From the NCBI RefSeq assembly GCF_028657195.3, contig NZ_JANCPR020000054.1, positions 1 through 64,000 of the forward strand: a stretch of 64,000 nucleotides of DNA, given 5' to 3'. Position numbers and translations under genes: made by a program. Below are positions 7,804 to 16,748 of the stretch, in pieces. The notes below the pieces were generated by a model. The model saw only the letters and a list, made by a program, of their open reading frames with translations, was not told the DNA's origin and did no database searches. Positions within the stretch are counted from its first letter, which is position 1; every line of letters begins with the position of its first letter. The stretch is from Streptomyces iconiensis. Lineage in GTDB: Bacteria > Actinomycetota > Actinomycetes > Streptomycetales > Streptomycetaceae.

Positions 7804-8406
7804 TCAGTTCTTCACCCGGTAGCGCAGGTGGGTGACGCCCTGGCCTTCGACCACCGCGACGGGCCCGTCGAACTGCACCGGCGCGATGCCGAGCTCGCCG
7901 AAGAGCGGCTTCCCACCGCCCAGGACGACCGGTACGAGCGCGACACCGACCTCGTCGAGCAGGCCGGCCTCCAGACACTGCCGGGCCATCTGCCCACCGT
8001 TGACCACGACATCCTTCTCTCCGGCCAGCTCCTTCGCCTTGGCCACCGCCGCCTCGATGCCGTCGGTGACGAAGACGAAGTTCTCGTCGTCCTCCGGCCG
8101 GTCATCGGGGCGGCGGTGGGTGAGCACGACCGTGGTCAGGTCCATCGGGTGACGTCCTCCCCAGGCGTTCGTCATGTCGTAGAGGTGCCGGCCGACGAGC
8201 AGTGCACCGGTGTTCGCCCACTCCCGCTTGATCAGCGCGGCGCTGGCAGCGGAGACGCGGAACGGTGGCACGTCGGGACTGGCGGACGGGATCTCGACAT
8301 CGCCGTTGCCGTACCACTGGAACAGCAGGTCGAAGCCGCTCTCTTCCGGCCCGGCGATGTAGCCGTCCAGGGACATCGTGGTGGCTCCGGTGGTGATCTT
8401 GCCCAT
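7804..8406 (-). CDS. dihydrofolate reductase-like (RibD C-terminal) protein
   Basis: A 200-residue protein of the RibD_C/dihydrofolate reductase fold. It opens with the family signature of a Thr-rich strand then SLDGYIAGP near residue 11, has GALLVGRHLYDM near 71 and a VVNGGQ nucleotide-binding segment before the C-terminal strands. Stand-alone members are common in actinobacteria and mostly uncharacterised NADPH-dependent reductases; they are not the essential folate enzyme. The ATG at 8406 follows GAGGGAGA. A second family member lies 252 bp upstream on the same strand, suggesting an old duplication. Confidence 0.85.
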   Translation of the reverse strand: MGKITTGATTMSLDGYIAGPEESGFDLLFQWYGNGDVEIPSASPDVPPFRVSAASAALIKREWANTGALLVGRHLYDMTNAWGGRHPMDLTTVVLTHRRPDDRPEDDENFVFVTDGIEAAVAKAKELAGEKDVVVNGGQMARQCLEAGLLDEVGVALVPVVLGGGKPLFGELGIAPVQFDGPVAVVEGQGVTHLRYRVKN

Positions 8407-8658
8407 CTGGTTGTCTCCCTCGCCTGTTCTCTCTGCGGCTGCTCTGCGGCTGCTGTGCGGCTGCTGTCGATACGTCGTCGCGGCCGAGGCCCGCTTCCCG
8501 GCGTTCCGCCCGACGTCGCGCTCGGCCCTCCTCTCCGACATCCCGCTCGGCATTCCGCGCCAGGATTCCTTCGCAAGCGAGGCGAGTAGGCACACGAGTG
8601 CGGGCACAGCACGCCGTTCCCGCACGGCAACGCCGAAACAGCTGGTGCATGGCTGTGT

Positions 8659-9243
8659 TCAGCGGTGCAGGGTGGGCCGGTAGATGAGCTCTTGGGTGCG
8701 GCCGTCGAGTGTCCTGTGCTCGATCAGTTCGAGGTCGAAGTCGGCCGCACCCCGGAAGATCGGCTCGGCCCCGGTCCGGCCGCTGAGCACAGGGAAGAGC
8801 GTCACCTGGACGCGGTCGACCAGACCGGCGGCCATCAGCGCGCGGTTCATCGACAGGCTGCCGTGCGAGCGCAACGGCACCTCGGACTCCTCCTTGAGCC
8901 GGGCGACGACATCGACGGCGTCGCCGCTCATGACGCTCGCGTCCGGCCAGTCGAGAGGCCCTTCCAGAGTGGTCGACACCACCGTTGCCGGCAGGCTCCT
9001 CATCCGCGTGACCCACGGGTCACGCACGTCGGACTCCTCGGTGCTCGCGGCCAGCATCTGCACGAACGGCCGGAAGGTGTTGGCCCCGAAGACCATGCGC
9101 TGTTCCTCGCCGTACAAGCTCAGGCGGTGGTCGAGCAGCTCGGGGCCTTGCTTGCCCCAGTAGCCGCCCCAGTCGCCGTCGGGTCCGTAGGAGCCGTAGC
9201 CGTCGAGGGTGGAAAAGACGTCCCAGGTGTATACAGCCGCCAT
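8659..9243 (-). CDS. dihydrofolate reductase-like (RibD C-terminal) protein, second copy
   Basis: A 194-residue relative of the preceding reductase. It begins YTWDVFSTLDGYGSY, has MVFGANTFRPF near residue 50, a RSHGSLSMNRAL nucleotide-binding-like segment near 125 and a VQVTLFPVLSG strand. The usual GS/GG loop of the family is modified, so cofactor binding is inferred only. The ATG at 9243 follows GAGGAGAG. The 252-bp gap to its neighbour holds a CTGC-rich short repeat and no gene. Confidence 0.83.
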   Translation of the reverse strand: MAAVYTWDVFSTLDGYGSYGPDGDWGGYWGKQGPELLDHRLSLYGEEQRMVFGANTFRPFVQMLAASTEESDVRDPWVTRMRSLPATVVSTTLEGPLDWPDASVMSGDAVDVVARLKEESEVPLRSHGSLSMNRALMAAGLVDRVQVTLFPVLSGRTGAEPIFRGAADFDLELIEHRTLDGRTQELIYRPTLHR

Positions 9244-9640
9244 GATGCTCTCCTCGCGCGCGGTTGATGACGTGTTGTGGGTACAGACGAGGAACCAAGA
9301 CGAAACTCATCGCGCTTGGACCCCTGATCTCCCGTTCGTACCGAACGGTGAGGCGGTGACAGCCGAGGAACCACGCGATCGTCTGGATCGGACCCGGTCA
9401 GCGCCCCCTTTTCGCCCGCACGCCCGCACGCCCGCGATGTCGACGAGGGGACGATGTCGACGATGGGGAAGGGGGGAAGCGGGAAGAGGACGCGGATCCG
9501 CGTACGCGGGCCGGGCAACACGCCCATGCGAGCGAGCCGTTGAGCATGTGGACCGTGACCGGTGCCGGGCCGGCTCCCGTACAGTCCGTGGTGACAGTGC
9601 TCCGTCGCGGCCAAGCTCAGCGGCTGACCAGGAGAAGAAC
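9244..9640. other. 397-bp divergent intergenic region
   Basis: This region separates the RibD-like gene from the P450 gene. It contains a 17-bp palindrome (9332-9348), a short CCCGCACG repeat and two copies of GATGTCGACGA around 9436-9465. No supported coding sequence is seen. Confidence 0.5.
9332..9348. promoter_or_regulatory. CCGTTCG-TAC-CGAACGG palindrome
   Basis: A perfect 7-bp inverted repeat with a 3-base centre lies between the divergent RibD-like and P450 genes, 89 bp upstream of the former. It looks like a dimeric repressor site, but no regulator gene is adjacent. Confidence 0.45.
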
Positions 9641-11044
9641 ATGGACACCGAAGCCGGTCCCGGCTCCCTTCCGCACGTTCCCGGAACTCCGCCCGTTCCC
9701 GGGGCCTCGCCCGTTCCCGGGACCCCGCACCCTCCCGGGACCCCGCCCGGCCCCGGGGCCGGACGGCCGCTCCCCGAAGTCGAGGCCGGACTCGTCGAGC
9801 GGTGGCGCGCGGAGGGAGGCGAACTCGTCGAGTTGCTGTCGCAGGTGCGCGAGCGCTCCGGCGGCGTCGCGGCGTTCCGCCTCGGATCGGCTCCCACCGT
9901 GCTCGTCACCGACCCGCAGGCGGTCCAGCATGTACTCGCGCGGCATCCTGAGCGGTACGTCAAGCGCTCGCACCGGGCCCGTGCGCTGCTCGGCGGCGGT
10001 GTCATGGCTGCTACCGGGGAGGCGTGGAGGAGGCAACGCCGCCTGTTGCAGTCGCAGTTCACCGGCACCGGGATGCGCCGTTACGAACAGCGGATCACCG
10101 AGGCTGCCCGTACGACAGCGCGGCGCTGGGACCGGTACGCGCGTACCGGGGAGGTCCTCGATGTGGGGCAGGAGATGCGCCGCTTCGCGCTGGACGCCAT
10201 CTGGCGTTCCCTCACCGGACATCCCCTCGATGACGGGACCGGACGCGAACTGGCGGCGGTGGAAGCGGTGGCGACCGCCTTGCCGACACTGCCGGCCGAT
10301 GCCACCGAGGCGCGGGACGCCGTAGCCGGGGAACTCGCCCGGATCGATGCCGTCGCCCGCTACGCCATCGAAGCCGCCCGGAACGGGGCGGTCGGCCCCG
10401 ACGGGCCCGGTCTGCTGCACGTCCTGGTCGACGCCGCGACCGAGCGCCCCGAGTACACGGACCAGCTGATCCGTGACGAGCTGGTCACGTTGCTCGTGGC
10501 CGGGCACGAGACCACAGCCTCCACGCTGACCTGGCTCCATCTGCTCCTCGACCGCAATCCCGAAGCCCGCGAGCAGGCGCTCGCCGCCGGTGGCGAAGGC
10601 TCGGCCGAACGCGGCCGGGCCATCCAGGCCCTGGTCCACGAAACGCTCCGGTTCTATCCGTCCGCCTGGGTCCTGCCGCGCTACGCCGCCCAGGACGACA
10701 CGCTGGTCGGCTACACCGTCGAGGCGGGCACCGACATCCTGGTCTGCCCCTACCTCACCCACCGCGACCCCGAACTGTGGCCGGACCCCGAACGCTTCGA
10801 CCCCCGGCGCTTCACCACCCCGGACAACCGGCCCACCCACCCCGGCGCCTACTTCCCCTTCGGCATCGGTCCCCGCGCCTGCCTGGGCCTGCAATTCGCC
10901 CTCCGCGAATCGACCGTCCTGCTCGAACACCTCCTCCCCACCCACACCCCGGTCTTCCGCTCCACCCCCACGAAGACGACGTACGGCATCACCGTCCGCC
11001 CCGACGGCCCCACCCCCGCAACGCTGGCACCGCCAACCACCTGA
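9641..11044 (+). CDS. cytochrome P450
   Basis: A 467-residue soluble heme monooxygenase. The I-helix oxygen motif AGHETT is at 287-292, the ExxR motif ETLR at 334-337, the PERF region near 383, and the heme loop FPFGIGPRACLG at 405-416 with Cys414 as thiolate ligand. Overall it resembles CYP102-domain/CYP4-like long P450s more than the 400-residue Streptomyces type. Residues 13-36 are a Pro/Gly repeat made by an 18-bp DNA repeat. The ATG follows AGGAGA. No ferredoxin gene is adjacent; the FprA-type reductase at 26.4 kb could serve it. Substrate unknown. Confidence 0.93.
   Translation: MDTEAGPGSLPHVPGTPPVPGASPVPGTPHPPGTPPGPGAGRPLPEVEAGLVERWRAEGGELVELLSQVRERSGGVAAFRLGSAPTVLVTDPQAVQHVLARHPERYVKRSHRARALLGGGVMAATGEAWRRQRRLLQSQFTGTGMRRYEQRITEAARTTARRWDRYARTGEVLDVGQEMRRFALDAIWRSLTGHPLDDGTGRELAAVEAVATALPTLPADATEARDAVAGELARIDAVARYAIEAARNGAVGPDGPGLLHVLVDAATERPEYTDQLIRDELVTLLVAGHETTASTLTWLHLLLDRNPEAREQALAAGGEGSAERGRAIQALVHETLRFYPSAWVLPRYAAQDDTLVGYTVEAGTDILVCPYLTHRDPELWPDPERFDPRRFTTPDNRPTHPGAYFPFGIGPRACLGLQFALRESTVLLEHLLPTHTPVFRSTPTKTTYGITVRPDGPTPATLAPPTT
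9677..9748 (+). repeat. four 18-bp units inside the P450 gene
   Basis: Units start at 9677, 9695, 9713 and 9731, based on GTTCCCGGGACCCCGCCC. The period of six codons adds VPGTPP-like hexapeptides to the N terminus without changing frame. The protein segment is probably an unstructured leader. Confidence 0.8.
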
Positions 11045-11224
11045 AGCCGGAGGCCACCGGAACAGGACCTCCGCCTCCCTGTCCCCGTCGCATGGCGAGT
11101 ACCCGGCTCGCTGACCTGGCACGGTCCACGCCAGTTGCCTCGCGCGATCGGCGGTCGGGCCATTGCGCCGTTGGCTGGTCGGCGGTCGGGCCGTTGGCAG
11201 GTCGGTGGTTGGGCGGTCCGCGGC

Positions 11225-11416
11225 GGCATCACCGGCTGGCGCGACGCCTGGATCCTCCGGGACGCCAATGCGCCCGGAGCTCGCCTCTCCCGCTGCCATC
11301 TGATCGCCAACATCTTCGGCGCCCCGCTCCAGCGCGACGACGGCAGCTCGCGGTCGCTGTTCTGGTTCCGCATCGCGGGAAACACCGGCCCGGGTAGCGT
11401 CAACCCCGGAAACTGA
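11225..11416 (+). pseudogene. possible coding remnant between P450 and DUF1963 genes
   Basis: In the 412-bp gap 11045-11456 one plus-strand frame reads like protein (GWRDAWILRDANAPGARLSR, then FGAPLQRDDGSS, then LFWFRIAG) with G/C at nearly every third position before a TGA at 11414-11416. Upstream of it are GGTCGG-type repeats and no start with a ribosome site. It may be the end of a decayed gene or a small unrecognised protein. The rest of the gap shows nothing clear. Confidence 0.25.
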
Positions 11417-11456
11417 TCCGGAGCAAGGCGAGCAACGCGCCATAAGGGAGCCGGAC

Positions 11457-12434
11457 ATGGGAACCACTCTGTACCGCACCACCCCGCCTCGGGCGTACGA
11501 CGCCGCAGCAGTCGTCCCCGACCTGGCTCCCCTGGCGCGCACGGCGACCCGGCTGCACCCGCGGCCCGGATCGCCCACCCCGCGCGACAGCTCGATCGGC
11601 GGGCCTCTCCTGTGGCCCGCCGACGAGCCCTGGCCCCACTGCGAGGGTCCGCACGAGCCGGACGGCCGCCACATCCCGACGCCCGACGACGTCCGCATGC
11701 TGCGCCGTCTGCGCGCGGCCGTGGCCCGGCGCGCGCTCACCCCGCAGGAGCAGGACCAGCGCGAACGTGCGCGGGCCGGCCGCGCATGGCCCGGACCGTG
11801 CGAGCCGGTCGCGATGCTCCCGGTGGCGCAGCTGCACGCTGCCGAGGTCCCCGGCCTGCGCCCGCCGCACGGCGCCGACCTGCTGCAGCTTTTGTGGTGC
11901 CCCTTCGATCATCCCGGCCAGGTCGAACCTGCTACCCGCCTGCACTGGCGCACCGCCGACGCGATCGCCAAGCCGCTTCAGGAGCCCGCCCCGCAGCCCC
12001 CCGCCGTCCAGTACGAGGGCTGCCTCCCGGAGCTCTGCCTGCTCGCCCCCGAGCAGGTCACCGAGTACCCCGACCCCATGGAACTGGAGCCCGACCTCGC
12101 CGTCCGCCTTGAGGACCCCGACACCTGGGACGGAGACGAGCTCGCCTATCTCAACGGCCTCTCCTACGCCCCCGGTTCGAAGGTCGGCGGCTGGCCGGCC
12201 TGGGGCCTGACCGACCCCGAACCCGTCCCCTGCCCCGCCTGTGAGGCGCGGATGACCCCGCTCCTCACTCTCGCCTCCACCGAGTGGACCGACGAGTCCG
12301 CCTCCTGGACCCCCCTCGAAGACCACGGGACATCTCCCACCCCCGCGATGCTTCAGGTCGCCGACGCCGCCACCCTCCAGCTGTACGCCTGCCCCACCGA
12401 CCCGCACCACCCCCACCAGGCCCGGGTGCAGTAA
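11457..12434 (+). CDS. DUF1963 family protein
   Basis: A 325-residue cytoplasmic protein of the DUF1963 (YwqG-like) type, a beta-rich family of unknown function. Typical features are the early GGPLLWPADEPWPHC segment near residue 48, the KVGGWPAWGL segment near 242 and a CPAC pair near 260 that may bind metal. The ATG at 11457 follows AAGGGAG. It may be expressed alone; the next gene has its own promoter. Confidence 0.8.
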   Translation: MGTTLYRTTPPRAYDAAAVVPDLAPLARTATRLHPRPGSPTPRDSSIGGPLLWPADEPWPHCEGPHEPDGRHIPTPDDVRMLRRLRAAVARRALTPQEQDQRERARAGRAWPGPCEPVAMLPVAQLHAAEVPGLRPPHGADLLQLLWCPFDHPGQVEPATRLHWRTADAIAKPLQEPAPQPPAVQYEGCLPELCLLAPEQVTEYPDPMELEPDLAVRLEDPDTWDGDELAYLNGLSYAPGSKVGGWPAWGLTDPEPVPCPACEARMTPLLTLASTEWTDESASWTPLEDHGTSPTPAMLQVADAATLQLYACPTDPHHPHQARVQ

Positions 12435-12649
12435 CCCGACCCCGTCCCACCCCTCAGCCGCGCCCCTCAGCCGCCCTCGCGCGGGAAGTCCGCCGTCCCC
12501 GGCACCGGCCCCACCGGAGTGTCCGCCCCTCCGAGGGCGACGGCGAGCGACGTAGACCCGCACCCTCTGGTACGAGACCGAGGGAGACCGGAACTCAACG
12601 TCCTCTCAGACCTCCATGGCCTCCAGGGCCACAAGTCCCGAGGTCCGTG

Positions 12650-12679
12650 TTGGGGCTTTGGGCGCAGAAATGGTGTGAT
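12650..12679 (+). promoter_or_regulatory. candidate promoter of the FUSC gene
   Basis: TTGGGG (12650-12655), an 18-base spacer and TGTGAT (12674-12679) resemble a housekeeping sigma promoter. Transcription would start near 12686, a few bases before a strong hairpin. Confidence 0.4.
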
Positions 12680-12691
12680 GTTCTTGGCGAT

Positions 12692-12715
12692 GGCGCTGCG
12701 GACCCCCGCAGCGCC
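12692..12715 (+). promoter_or_regulatory. leader hairpin, possible attenuator
   Basis: GGCGCTGCGG and its exact complement form a 10-bp stem with a 4-base loop, followed by TTATT. It lies between the candidate promoter and the FUSC start at 12767. It could act as an attenuator, a 5'-stabilising hairpin, or the terminator of upstream transcription. Confidence 0.5.
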
Positions 12716-12766
12716 TTATTCATGCCGAAAACGAAGAAGCCGAGAACGAAGAAGGGACGGCACACT

Positions 12767-14269
12767 GTGCTCAAGGCGATGTTCGTGGCTCCGGACCCAG
12801 GGCGGCTGCGGTTGCGCAGCGCTGCCAGGGCGGTCCTCGGCATCGGTACCGCGGTGACCGTGTGCGGCCTGGCAGGGCACTCGCTCGTCGCGGCCATCAC
12901 CGGCGGGCTGGCCGCGCTCCTCGCGCTCTTCACCGTCCTGGACACGACCGTGCGTGGGCAGGCGGTCACGACCGTTCTGCTGCCCGTCGTCGGCCTGCCG
13001 GTACTCACCCTCGCGGCGCTGCTTCACGACTACCCGGTCGCCCGGGACGCCGCGTTCCTCGCCGTCATGGGGGCCGGGGTGTACGCGCGGAGGTGGGGGC
13101 CGCGTGGGCACGCGCTCGGTCTTTTCGCGTTCATGACCTTCTTCGCCTCGCAGTTCCTGCACACGGTGCCGGGCCAGTTGCCCGAGCTGTTCGCCGCGAT
13201 CCTCCTGTCGCTGTGCGCCGCGTCGGCCGTGCGATTCGGCGCCTGGTGCTACGAGCGCCGGCTGCCGCCTTCCGTACCGCCGGCCCCGCCCGGTGGCATG
13301 GCCAGGACGGCCACCCGGCAGGCGGTCCAGGCCGCCGCCGGTGGTGCCTTCGCGCTCGCCGTCGGGCAGGTGCTGTCCGACGAGCGCTGGTACTGGGCCG
13401 TCGGCGCGACGTGGTGGGTGTTCGTGAACACGGCTTCGAGCGGGGAGACCCTGGTACGTGGATTCCGGCGGGTGCTGGGGACCGTCATCGGTATCGCCGT
13501 CGGCCTTCTGGTCGCCGTTCCGCTGCACGGTGCTCCCGTTCCTTCGGCGTTGATCATCGCTGTCAGCGTCTTCGGGATCTTCTACACGGCCGCCGTCTCC
13601 TACACCTGGATGGTGCTCGCCGTGACGCTGATGGCAGGGGTCCTCTACGGGCTTCTCGGCGTGCTCGACCCGGCGCTGCTCGCGCTGCGGGCAGCGGAGA
13701 CCGGCGTCGGGGCGCTCGGCGCGATGCTCGCGGTCCTCTGCGTCTTTCCCGTGACCACGCATGCCACCACGAACGCCTGGATACGGCACGCACTGCGGTG
13801 CGTGCACGCCTGCACGGCGGAGGCGGCGGCCCGGCTCGCCGGTTCCGAGTCGGCGGACCCGTCGCCGCGCGTCGCCGAACTCCAGCAGCTTCTCGGCAAG
13901 GTCCGCTCCTCGCTCGCCCCGCTGGTCCACCCGCTCAGCCCGCTGCGGGCCCGCAAGGAGCGGGCCCGCCAGGTCCTCGCGCTGCTGGACGACTGCGCCA
14001 GGGAGGTGCGAGGGCTGGCCTCCATCAGCGCGGATCCGGAAGCCTCCCACGACAACCGGCTCGCCGCGGCGTGCTGCCGCGTAGAGACCGCGGTCGAGGC
14101 GCTCACCACCAAGGAGGGCACGCGTGCGCGCACGGCTCATCACGCCCCTCTGCCGCAGGGTGCCACGGCGGAACCGGCGCTGGCCCACCTGCACGGCCTG
14201 GAGAAAGCACTCGCCGAACTCGCCGAACCCCTGCGCAGCCCGACGCGTACGCCGCTGATCGGAGCTTGA
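12767..14269 (+). CDS. FUSC-family membrane protein (aromatic acid exporter-like)
   Basis: A 500-residue membrane protein with two blocks of hydrophobic helices (about residues 25-140 and 190-310), each followed by a soluble region; the final 170 residues are mainly helical and cytoplasmic. This arrangement fits the fusaric-acid-resistance/AaeB-like family, which exports aromatic acids. The WYWAVGATWWVFVN segment near residue 210 is typical of FUSC_2 domains. The GTG at 12767 follows AAGGGA about 9 bp upstream; the ATG at 12722 abuts a hairpin and lacks a ribosome site. The segment CTTGAGCCA is repeated across the stop. Confidence 0.82.
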   Translation: MLKAMFVAPDPGRLRLRSAARAVLGIGTAVTVCGLAGHSLVAAITGGLAALLALFTVLDTTVRGQAVTTVLLPVVGLPVLTLAALLHDYPVARDAAFLAVMGAGVYARRWGPRGHALGLFAFMTFFASQFLHTVPGQLPELFAAILLSLCAASAVRFGAWCYERRLPPSVPPAPPGGMARTATRQAVQAAAGGAFALAVGQVLSDERWYWAVGATWWVFVNTASSGETLVRGFRRVLGTVIGIAVGLLVAVPLHGAPVPSALIIAVSVFGIFYTAAVSYTWMVLAVTLMAGVLYGLLGVLDPALLALRAAETGVGALGAMLAVLCVFPVTTHATTNAWIRHALRCVHACTAEAAARLAGSESADPSPRVAELQQLLGKVRSSLAPLVHPLSPLRARKERARQVLALLDDCAREVRGLASISADPEASHDNRLAAACCRVETAVEALTTKEGTRARTAHHAPLPQGATAEPALAHLHGLEKALAELAEPLRSPTRTPLIGA

Positions 14270-14297
14270 GCCAGCGGGGCCGGTACTTGAGCCACAC

Positions 14298-14396
<99 letters not shown>

Positions 14397-14448
14397 TGAG
14401 ATCCCCGGGCACTAGCGAGCGTGGGCTCGTACGGACGAATATGAGCGC

Positions 14449-15009
14449 ATGAGTGACCAACCCGCGCGATGGAGCCAGGCAACCGTCTACGCCGACATGT
14501 GGGTCGACCCGGACGACGACCCACGCGACAGCGACAGCGCCAGCCCGGACGGCGAGCTCGCGACCCTGCAGGACTTCCTCGCGGGCTACCGCATGACCTT
14601 GCGGATGAAGTGCGAAGGGCTGGACGCGGAACAACTGGCCCGGCGGTCGGTTCCGCCGTCGACGATGTCGCTGCTCGGGCTGGTCCGCCACCTCGCCGAG
14701 GTGGAACGGGACTGGCGCAACTGGATCAGCGACGCCGACCCCCTGCCGAAGCTGTACGGCGAGCGCGACGCCGACTTCGACGGAGCTGTCGCCGACCAGG
14801 CCGTGGTCGACGCCGCGTACTCCGAGCTGGAACGCGAACAGGCCGCGACCGACGCCGCACTGGCCGAACACCCCGACCTGGGCGAGCGCCTGGGGAAGGA
14901 CGGGACCGCTGTGCGCGAGCTGATGGTGCACCGCATCGAGGAGTACGCCCGCCACTGCGGCCACGCCGACCTGTTGCGCGAGTGCGTCGACGGCAGGGTG
15001 GGCCAGTAA
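14449..15009 (+). CDS. DinB / DUF664 family protein
   Basis: A 186-residue four-helix-bundle protein of the DinB-like (DUF664) superfamily. Features are the opening W..RV/TV-like region, LLGLVRHLAEVERDW near residue 75 with a His in the position of a metal ligand, and VHRIEEYARHCGHADLLRE near 160 with two further His. Members bind a divalent metal and include mycothiol-dependent maleylpyruvate isomerases and thiol transferases. No clear ribosome site precedes the ATG, so the message may be leaderless. Confidence 0.82.
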   Translation: MSDQPARWSQATVYADMWVDPDDDPRDSDSASPDGELATLQDFLAGYRMTLRMKCEGLDAEQLARRSVPPSTMSLLGLVRHLAEVERDWRNWISDADPLPKLYGERDADFDGAVADQAVVDAAYSELEREQAATDAALAEHPDLGERLGKDGTAVRELMVHRIEEYARHCGHADLLRECVDGRVGQ

Positions 15010-15363
15010 CGGGAGCGGCACGGCCACACAGGCTCGCCGGCACGGCACGGCACGGCTACTGGTTCAGCTGAACCAGTATCGGCCTCCGTATTGTTCGCAT
15101 GCCTTTATGGAGGGGTGCGGGATCGCCCCGAAAAGGTGGCTGTCAGGTGTGCCGAATTGTGGGGTTCCGGTCATGTCATGAGGGTGGGTGTGTGACGCCG
15201 GACGTCAGATGCCGGACTCTCAACGAGGAAACTGAGCGGTGTCGTTCAGTGCGGGGGAGATTGTGTGAATAACTCTCTTCCGCTGTACGTCCGCGAATTT
15301 CACGTGTCCCACCCGGCCGGAGCGGGAAATAGCGCTGTATTCCCATGAACGGAGCCGGACAGC
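15010..15363. other. 354-bp region upstream of the terpene synthase
   Basis: It contains a CACGG repeat after the DinB-like stop, a 22-bp palindrome at 15057-15078 and a relatively A/T-rich final 120 bp that probably carries the terpene synthase promoter (a TTGTGT with TGTACG 17 bases later is one weak candidate). No coding sequence is supported. Confidence 0.5.
15057..15078. promoter_or_regulatory. 22-bp perfect palindrome
   Basis: TACTGGTTCAG is followed directly by its reverse complement, with no spacer. It lies 48 bp after the DinB-like gene and 285 bp before the terpene synthase. Perfect symmetry of this length suggests an operator for a dimeric repressor; a cruciform or weak terminator is possible. 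Confidence 0.55.
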
Positions 15364-16407
15364 ATGCAGTCCTTCACCGTTCCGGCATGTGCTATGCCGC
15401 TGCCGGAATTCGGAACCTCAGCCGCCATGGCGACCGTTGAGAGGGATCAGTGGGAATGGGGAGACCATTTCCGTCTGATCACCACCGACGCCATGCGAAA
15501 TCACTTGTTCCGCACCCGCCCCCACTACACCACGGCGCTCTACTACCCACGTGCCGACCATTCCCATCTCCTCGCTCCGAACCGGTACATGCTCTGGGCG
15601 TTCATCGTGGACGACATGTGCGACGACGCCATCAGCGACCAGGATGAGCAGACCGTCGCCGGCCTCACTTCCGAACTGATCGGTGTCTCTCGCGGCGAGC
15701 GCGAAGCGGCCTGCGACGCGTCCCGTGCCCTGGTCGATGTCCTTGGCGATCTGACCGCGGGGCGCTCACCGCGGTGGCGGCGCCTCCTGGGGGAGACGAA
15801 TGCCTCCTGGATCCGCACCTACTTGACCGAGGTGCGCGCCAGCCGTGCCCGCCGAGTGATGGACTTCAACGAATACCTGCCCCACCGACGCCTGGGTGTC
15901 GACGAATTGATGTTTCATCACCTGGCGGAGTACGTGCACGGCATCGAGTTGCCTGCCGCGGTACGTAATTTGCCCGCGATGAGGCAAGCGCGCAACCGTT
16001 CCTCGGAGTGGATCGGTCTCTACAACGACATCTATTCGGCCCCGAAAGAAGCGGCCGTCGGTTATGTGCACAATGCCGTATTGATCGTCCGTGAGCACCG
16101 GAGCTGCTCTCTCCAGGAGGCAGCCGACATCGTGGCCGATGTCGCCAATCGGCTGATGGTCCAGTTCGAGGCGGCCGTCGCAGCGGTCCCCGGGCAGCTC
16201 CAGGCCCTGCCGGAGGCCACACCGGAAGTCATCCAGGACGTCCTCGTGGTCCTGGAGGGGTACCGCCACCTCGTGCGCGGCAACTGGGACTACCACATCG
16301 ACGCGGCCCGCTACCTGGAAGCGGAAACCTACATCCCGCAAGCGCAAGGCGGCGTAGGGCTGCGCCCCACCTGGTCCACCGCCGACGTCTTCAGGGCAGC
16401 GGACTGA
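15364..16407 (+). CDS. class I terpene synthase (sesquiterpene cyclase-like)
   Basis: A 347-residue cyclase of the bacterial class I terpene synthase type, which ionises a prenyl diphosphate such as farnesyl diphosphate and cyclises it. The Asp-rich motif is DDMCDD at 83-88. The NSE triad is complete at 221-229 (NDIYSAPKE). The C-terminal RY pair that contacts diphosphate is R316-Y317, and an Arg-rich segment near 157-164 may hold the pyrophosphate sensor. The ATG has GGAG 9 bp upstream. No prenyltransferase or P450 is adjacent; the nearest P450 is 4.3 kb away. The product cannot be predicted. Confidence 0.93.
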   Translation: MQSFTVPACAMPLPEFGTSAAMATVERDQWEWGDHFRLITTDAMRNHLFRTRPHYTTALYYPRADHSHLLAPNRYMLWAFIVDDMCDDAISDQDEQTVAGLTSELIGVSRGEREAACDASRALVDVLGDLTAGRSPRWRRLLGETNASWIRTYLTEVRASRARRVMDFNEYLPHRRLGVDELMFHHLAEYVHGIELPAAVRNLPAMRQARNRSSEWIGLYNDIYSAPKEAAVGYVHNAVLIVREHRSCSLQEAADIVADVANRLMVQFEAAVAAVPGQLQALPEATPEVIQDVLVVLEGYRHLVRGNWDYHIDAARYLEAETYIPQAQGGVGLRPTWSTADVFRAAD

Positions 16408-16748
16408 GCGCAAGCAGCGCCCGAGCGGGAAAGGCGGTCCTGGCCCGGAGGGTCCATGCCACCTCCCCGGGCCGCCTCCCGGACGCCGCCTCCCCGGAAG
16501 TCCGCGCTTCCCTGGAAGTCCGCGCCTCCCTGATGCCCAACTCTCTCTCCAACTAGCGCCAGAAGCAGGCGAGTTGGGCTCCAGGCGGCGGATCCCCCGT
16601 TCGCGGTAACCGGTTCTCCGGCCCGTATGGCGTACGGGACCGCCGGGCAGCACCACCGCATCAAGCCCTCGCCGGCCGGTCGCCTGCCAGGGCTCCCGGC
16701 GCGGCGCAGAGGGCGGGCGCCGGGTCGTTCCCTGGAGGAGGGACTCCG
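16408..16748. other. 341-bp gap with ~18-bp degenerate repeat
   Basis: No gene is supported. Between about 16470 and 16533 there are four related units; the last two, GGAAGTCCGCGCTTCCCT (16496-16513) and GGAAGTCCGCGCCTCCCT (16514-16531), differ at one base. The rest probably carries the promoter of the small secreted protein. Confidence 0.5.

Noticed and set aside
9617..11740. Long open frame (707 codons) on the minus strand across the P450 gene
   Set aside because: It is antisense to a clear P450 with all motifs, has no recognisable domain and arises from the GC bias of the real gene.
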